A stretch of DNA of 24,420 nt from Acidimicrobiaceae bacterium (GTDB lineage Bacteria > Actinomycetota > Acidimicrobiia > Acidimicrobiales > UBA8592): the NCBI GenBank assembly GCA_002724825.1, contig PBPU01000124.1, forward strand, positions 1 through 24,420, given 5' to 3'. This document shows, one piece after another, positions 21,221 to 24,420 of the stretch (position 1 is its first letter; each line of letters begins with the position of its first letter). Under the pieces are notes generated by a model, which saw only the letters and a list, made by a program, of their open reading frames with translations, ran no database searches and was not told the origin of the DNA. The position numbers were made by a program, and so were the translations under genes.

Positions 21221-21441
21221 TGAATGAATACAATGAACAAATTGCAGACTTGATAAATGGTTACGGTTACAGCTCAGATAAAGTTTTAGCTAGATATTTT
21301 GGTACAACTAGAAAAACGATATGGGCGTGGTCTAAAGATCCTGACAATCCTTTTCCTAAACCAATTAAAATAGGTAAAAATACGACACGCTGGCTTAACA
21401 AAGCTATTAAAAACTATGTAATAGAAACGCTGGCATCTTAA
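21220..21441 (+). CDS. AlpA/excisionase-like HTH protein
   Basis: A 73-residue MerR-type HTH: SSDKVLARYFGTTRKTIWAW with NPFPKPIKIGKNTTRWLNK. This pattern is that of AlpA-like regulators and small recombination directionality factors. It converges on the integrase gene, ending in a shared terminator, which favours an excisionase or integrase-regulator role. A purely transcriptional role cannot be excluded. Confidence 0.7.
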   Translation: MNEYNEQIADLINGYGYSSDKVLARYFGTTRKTIWAWSKDPDNPFPKPIKIGKNTTRWLNKAIKNYVIETLAS

Positions 21442-21452
21442 CCAGCGTTTCT
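21423..21452. terminator. Bidirectional terminator between Xis-like and int genes
   Basis: AGAAACGCTGG and CCAGCGTTTCT form a perfect 11-bp stem with an 8-base loop; the loop contains the stop codons of both converging genes. T-rich sequence follows on both strands (TTCTTATT on plus, CTAT on minus, so stronger to the right). Confidence 0.65.
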
Positions 21453-22715
21453 TCTTATTGGAATAATATTGTCGTGCAACTCTCCCTTAAACAACCATTC
21501 CTCCCAGGCTGTTATTAAACGGATCCGCTCTGGGTAACACTGGCCCCTTGCATAAGCTGCCCTGGTAGAATCTGTATCCACATGTTTCATTGCTAATCTA
21601 ACTGCATCTGGTGACCACTGCCTGTCTGTTAACTCCATCTCCCAGGTTGTAAAAGTTGATCTAAAACCATGAGCAACGCCATCATATCCAAGGGCATCAG
21701 GTATACAGGAAATATAGTTGTCAGGAATCGGATTGCCATTATTGTGAAACACTAATCCTTTCTTTTGTGGTTCTTGATTCTTCAAAATCTTTATCGCTTC
21801 ACTACACAGCGGAATCATCCATTCTCTATCGCTTTTGCGTAGTTCTTCATCTGAATTTGGTACAAACCAAACTTTCTGAGCTATATCTATTTCGGTCCAA
21901 TCAACTAATCTAGTCTCTCCTGGCCTTCCTACCGTCAATATTTGGAATGCGAGACAAGCTGCCTCTGGTCTTGTCTTAGCCATTGCCAAAAGCTTTGGCA
22001 TAAACTCTGGCATTAATTGGTATTTAACAGATCGTTGATGTTTAACCTTGTGAACCTTAGTAGATTTTGGAAAAGCTAAAGCTAGATTTTTATTCCAACG
22101 AGCAGGATTGTCCTCATTCCGTAACTGTCTAATAATCCCAAGCTGTATAATTTCTTCAACGTAATTAATAACCCTTAAAGCGGTTGGATTAATTCGGTGA
22201 TATATTGGTTTCAACATTTCTATTAGATGATTTCTATCTATATCTTTTATAGCTAGATGCCCAATAAAAGGATTTACATAATCATCTAAATATTGCTGTA
22301 ACCGCCTTACTTGCTTCAGCGACTTCCATTCTCTTGTTTTTGTTTGCTTAAATTCTTCAGCTAATTCTGCAAAAGTTATTTCTTGCTTTTGCTCTTTTCG
22401 CAGAGCTACTTTACGTCTTCTTTTTTCTATCGTGGGATCTATACCCTGCTCTATCAAAGCAATATTTTCTTTTGCTAAATCTCTCGCTTGTTTTAAAGAA
22501 ATATCAGGATAAGCACCTAGTCCAATATCACGCCTTTTATCCGCAATCTTTTTTCTTAGTACCCAAGTTTTTGAACCATTGGGTTTCATAAACAAATGCA
22601 AACCAGACGGATTTCCTACCATATGTCTTGTTGCTATTGGGTTACCATCTTTATCAATCTTATTCGTTAAACGTCTTATATGAATATCTTTCAGTTCAGC
22701 TTTCTTTTTTGTCAT
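21438..22715 (-). CDS. int: Tyrosine-recombinase integrase (P4/DUF4102 type)
   Basis: A 425-residue integrase. The N-terminal arm-binding domain has LHLFMKPNGSKTWVLRKKI and IGLGAYPDISLKQARDLA. A core-binding helical domain follows. In the catalytic domain are Arg in QILTVGRPGETRL, H-x2-R in GVAHGFRSTFTTW, His in AMKHVDTDS and the nucleophilic Tyr ten residues later in RAAYARG. ATG 22715 is preferred; GTG 22736 also lies in frame, inside the arm-type repeat. It recombines attP with a host tRNA gene. Confidence 0.93.
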   Translation of the reverse strand: MTKKKAELKDIHIRRLTNKIDKDGNPIATRHMVGNPSGLHLFMKPNGSKTWVLRKKIADKRRDIGLGAYPDISLKQARDLAKENIALIEQGIDPTIEKRRRKVALRKEQKQEITFAELAEEFKQTKTREWKSLKQVRRLQQYLDDYVNPFIGHLAIKDIDRNHLIEMLKPIYHRINPTALRVINYVEEIIQLGIIRQLRNEDNPARWNKNLALAFPKSTKVHKVKHQRSVKYQLMPEFMPKLLAMAKTRPEAACLAFQILTVGRPGETRLVDWTEIDIAQKVWFVPNSDEELRKSDREWMIPLCSEAIKILKNQEPQKKGLVFHNNGNPIPDNYISCIPDALGYDGVAHGFRSTFTTWEMELTDRQWSPDAVRLAMKHVDTDSTRAAYARGQCYPERIRLITAWEEWLFKGELHDNIIPIRRNAG

Positions 22716-22716
22716 C

Positions 22717-22752
22717 GTTACCACACTTGTTACCACATTTTTTTAGTTTCAT
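22717..22752. repeat. Integrase arm-type repeat, left copy
   Basis: Two copies of GTTACCACA (22717 and 22729) at 12-base spacing, followed by a T run and TTTCAT. This 36-base block matches 22915-22950 at 30 of 36 positions. Its distance from the att core and its overlap with the int start suggest integrase arm binding and autoregulation. Confidence 0.7.
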
Positions 22753-22850
22753 GAGGTTAACGCATGTTGTGGGAGGAAACAAGTAAATCTATGTATTTTA
22801 ATGACTTAGGAAAGTTTTTGGTGTTGGAGGTTATTGCTTGTAATGCCTAA
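22753..22850 (+). CDS. 28-codon ORF in attP with the accessory start motif
   Basis: GAGGTTAACGCATG (22753-22766) is the same start signal as in the accessory operon. ATG 22764 opens a 28-residue frame (MLWEETSKSMYFNDLGKFLV, then LEVIACNA) that stops one base before the tRNA-like att core. No homologue is known to me. It may be a real small peptide, or a relic of a gene carried in by recombination. Confidence 0.4.
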
Positions 22851-22851
22851 A

Positions 22852-22873
22852 TGGTGCCCGGGGCCGGAATCGA
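22852..22873 (-). other. attP core: 3' end of a tRNA-Leu-like gene
   Basis: On the minus strand the sequence reads TCGATTCC and then GGCCCCGGGCACCA, i.e. the T-loop, T-stem and acceptor 3' half of a tRNA with a CCA end and a CCCGGGC acceptor strand, as in many tRNA-Leu genes. The rest of the tRNA is absent. It sits between the arm repeats and next to int, so it is the expected strand-exchange site. Confidence 0.75.
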
Positions 22874-22914
22874 GAAGCCAGTGTTTGCGGGGCCTGTAGC
22901 GATTTTTATTTTTT

Positions 22915-22950
22915 GTTACCACATGTGTTCCCACATTTTTTACATTTCAT
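22915..22950. repeat. Integrase arm-type repeat, right copy
   Basis: GTTACCACA (22915) and GTTCCCACA (22927) at 12-base spacing, then T6 and ATTTCAT. It is the partner of 22717-22752 and overlaps the stop codon of the internal virion protein gene. A partial inverted copy, TGTGGGAGGAAAC, lies near 22768. Confidence 0.7.
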
Positions 22951-24420
22951 TTTCACCTTTTTCATCAGCAGGATTAATGCCGTGAATAAGAGGACTATAA
23001 GTATAAGGTCTTGAACCTACTTTAGTCATTTGATCACGTAAGAAACTAGAATATGCGCTAATGTCAGCTCCTTCCTCTGCTAAGTTTTCAAACAACGCAT
23101 CTAATTTAGTTTGATCAAAAATTGCATCTCTCATAAAAACAGCTGTCGGATCGTTTATCCAATTTTTATAAGTATTTTCAAACATTCGTGCAAAACGGTT
23201 AGCAAGTTGAAACGATCCACCTAATGACGCGGATCCTGCCTCACCTCCGACAATGGCACCTCCAATCGCTGCAGTACCTGACATAAATTGACTTGCTAAA
23301 TCTCGGTCTATCGGCCCAGCAGTTCCTGAAGCAGATTGTCTGCGACTTACACGTTCAGCGGTGGCTCGTATCTGATTCCACCTTCGTTGTTCAGCTGGCG
23401 TAAATAGCATTGTAATGAGTCCACTCATGTTCTCATTGCCCATAATATCGTTTAATTTTGCACCACTTACAAATCGGGTCATTGGTCCATTCATAACCAT
23501 ACGAGCACTGCTTTGACTGTTTTTAAATATATAATCTGCAAAAGATTGTTTTAAACCCATAAGAGCAGCACCAGTTTGATCCTGGGCAACTTCACGCATA
23601 ATTTTAGCTAAATATGCCGTGGGATTGGGGTTGTTTATTATATCTGACGTTATCACATCAACATTCTTATTTAAGAATGTTGTTGCTAATGCTTTTGCTG
23701 GTTCAAACGCTTGCCTCGTTTGATCAATTTTTAAAGCTGAAAGATCATTTAATTCAACAACATTTCTTAATCTTTTTTGAAATTCAGGTAAGCGACTTAA
23801 CAACAATTCATTATCGACAAGCATTTTTCTTGCACTATCAACATTAAATGTACCATCGTCTACTAACGAAAAAGTTAAATAATCCTCTAAAGCTTTAATA
23901 ACTACTGGGTCAGCATTTTCAACTTGCTGCAAAGTTTTAGGATCAACACCTGTAGCCAATATAATATCGTCCAGGCTTTCTCTAGCACCTTCCACTCTAA
24001 ACAAACCTGCACTTGTTAATGCCTCTCCTGGCTTAACCCTACGTTGACCAGCAGAATTTTTTAAATACATATTTTGTATTGTATCGTTACGAAAAATCCT
24101 ATTGTAGGAACTGCTAAATGAAGTGGCATCCGTGATTGCGTCAGATAAATCTGGCGCTGATTCTTCGACAGTTTCTAGCAAATCTTTATTTAGTGATTCC
24201 GCTAATTCGTTAGCCCAGTGAGCTGTTTGATAATTTACACTATCTCCTGTCAACGCTGATCTATGGATTCCTCTCAACTGACTAATCATCGATCTTATTT
24301 CTGGAGCGGTAACAGATTCACCTATCATATAAGGTATATCATCTGGATCTAGTTGGTCTAATGCAGCAATCCCTGTCTTATCCATTCCCTCGATTAATTC
24401 TTCTAATTTTTTTTCATCAA
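22940..24420 (-). CDS. Large internal virion protein, C-terminal part
   Basis: At least 492 residues; the frame is open to the window edge upstream of the first ATG (24385), so the gene is 5'-truncated. The sequence (YLAKIMREVAQDQTGAALMG, then RFVSGAKLNDIMG and MLFTPAEQRRWNQIRATAER) resembles the C-terminal part of very long internal virion proteins of podoviruses. A small hydrophobic, Gly- and Ala-rich stretch (MSGTAAIGGAIVGGEAGSAS) may insert in a membrane during DNA ejection. Its presence shows that phage sequence continues past the att site. Confidence 0.65.
   Translation of the reverse strand, partial: DEKKLEELIEGMDKTGIAALDQLDPDDIPYMIGESVTAPEIRSMISQLRGIHRSALTGDSVNYQTAHWANELAESLNKDLLETVEESAPDLSDAITDATSFSSSYNRIFRNDTIQNMYLKNSAGQRRVKPGEALTSAGLFRVEGARESLDDIILATGVDPKTLQQVENADPVVIKALEDYLTFSLVDDGTFNVDSARKMLVDNELLLSRLPEFQKRLRNVVELNDLSALKIDQTRQAFEPAKALATTFLNKNVDVITSDIINNPNPTAYLAKIMREVAQDQTGAALMGLKQSFADYIFKNSQSSARMVMNGPMTRFVSGAKLNDIMGNENMSGLITMLFTPAEQRRWNQIRATAERVSRRQSASGTAGPIDRDLASQFMSGTAAIGGAIVGGEAGSASLGGSFQLANRFARMFENTYKNWINDPTAVFMRDAIFDQTKLDALFENLAEEGADISAYSSFLRDQMTKVGSRPYTYSPLIHGINPADEKGENEM

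Noticed and set aside
22852..22930. Complete tRNA gene
   Set aside because: Only the T-loop/acceptor 3' portion is present; no D-arm or anticodon arm precedes it on the minus strand, and the T-stem 5' strand is not matched.
22940..24420. Host chromosome flank of a prophage
   Set aside because: The protein resembles podovirus internal virion proteins, so a phage genome with attP explains it better; two adjacent prophages remain possible.

Overview
This window is a temperate tailed-phage genome (or prophage), most likely a marine podovirus-like phage of a proteobacterium. Neither the host nor the marine habitat can be fixed from sequence. The reasons are a complete terminase-portal-scaffold-capsid order, lambda-like NinB/NinG, divergent repressors, an integrase beside the 3' end of a tRNA-Leu-like gene, and tail-fibre and internal virion protein styles common in marine phage genomes. 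Phage genes lie on both sides of the attachment site, so the sequence reads as attP of a phage genome. A host-prophage junction is less likely.

Layout. (1) 1-8671, minus strand: the late operon. Transcription runs from a terS-like gene through a GH24 lysozyme, a small gene, a 13-codon minigene, terL, portal, two small genes, scaffold and major capsid protein to two tail-fibre genes; the last leaves the window. (2) 8672-9239: 568 bases without a convincing gene. They hold a triple 11-bp repeat abutting terS, a parS-like site, several perfect hairpins and a dense palindrome cluster. (3) 9240-13019, plus strand: an accessory operon of eleven small genes, nearly all of unknown function. Nine share the start region GAGG-N4-6-ACGCA-(A)n-ATG. 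Perfect hairpins separate several genes, and CCWGG sites are strongly enriched. One gene is a cysteine-cluster protein (DUF7227/Gp88-like), one is DUF6876-like, and two are tandem paralogues. (4) 13030-18098, minus strand: the early replication operon, with two or three HTH regulators, a CHC2 zinc-finger primase-like protein, an O-like initiator containing four 11-bp iterons (probable origin), a DnaB/RepA-type helicase, NinB, a 50-residue gene, NinG, a small gene, a nuclease and a zinc-binding protein. (5) 18120-18290: divergent control region. (6) 18291-21441, plus strand: a CI-like repressor, a recombination module (annealing protein, YqaJ exonuclease, SSB), three small genes and an AlpA/Xis-like HTH protein. 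(7) 21438-22939: integrase and attP with repeated arm sites. (8) 22940-24420, minus strand: the end of a large internal virion protein.

How it works together. The regulators choose between lysogeny and the minus-strand replication operon. Helicase, initiator and origin replicate the genome; annealing protein, exonuclease, SSB, NinB and NinG handle recombination. Integrase with the AlpA-like protein handles integration and excision at the tRNA. The late operon builds and packages the head. The plus-strand accessory operon is the least understood part. Its shared initiation signal also precedes a 28-codon ORF inside attP, which makes it the best candidate for an undescribed system.
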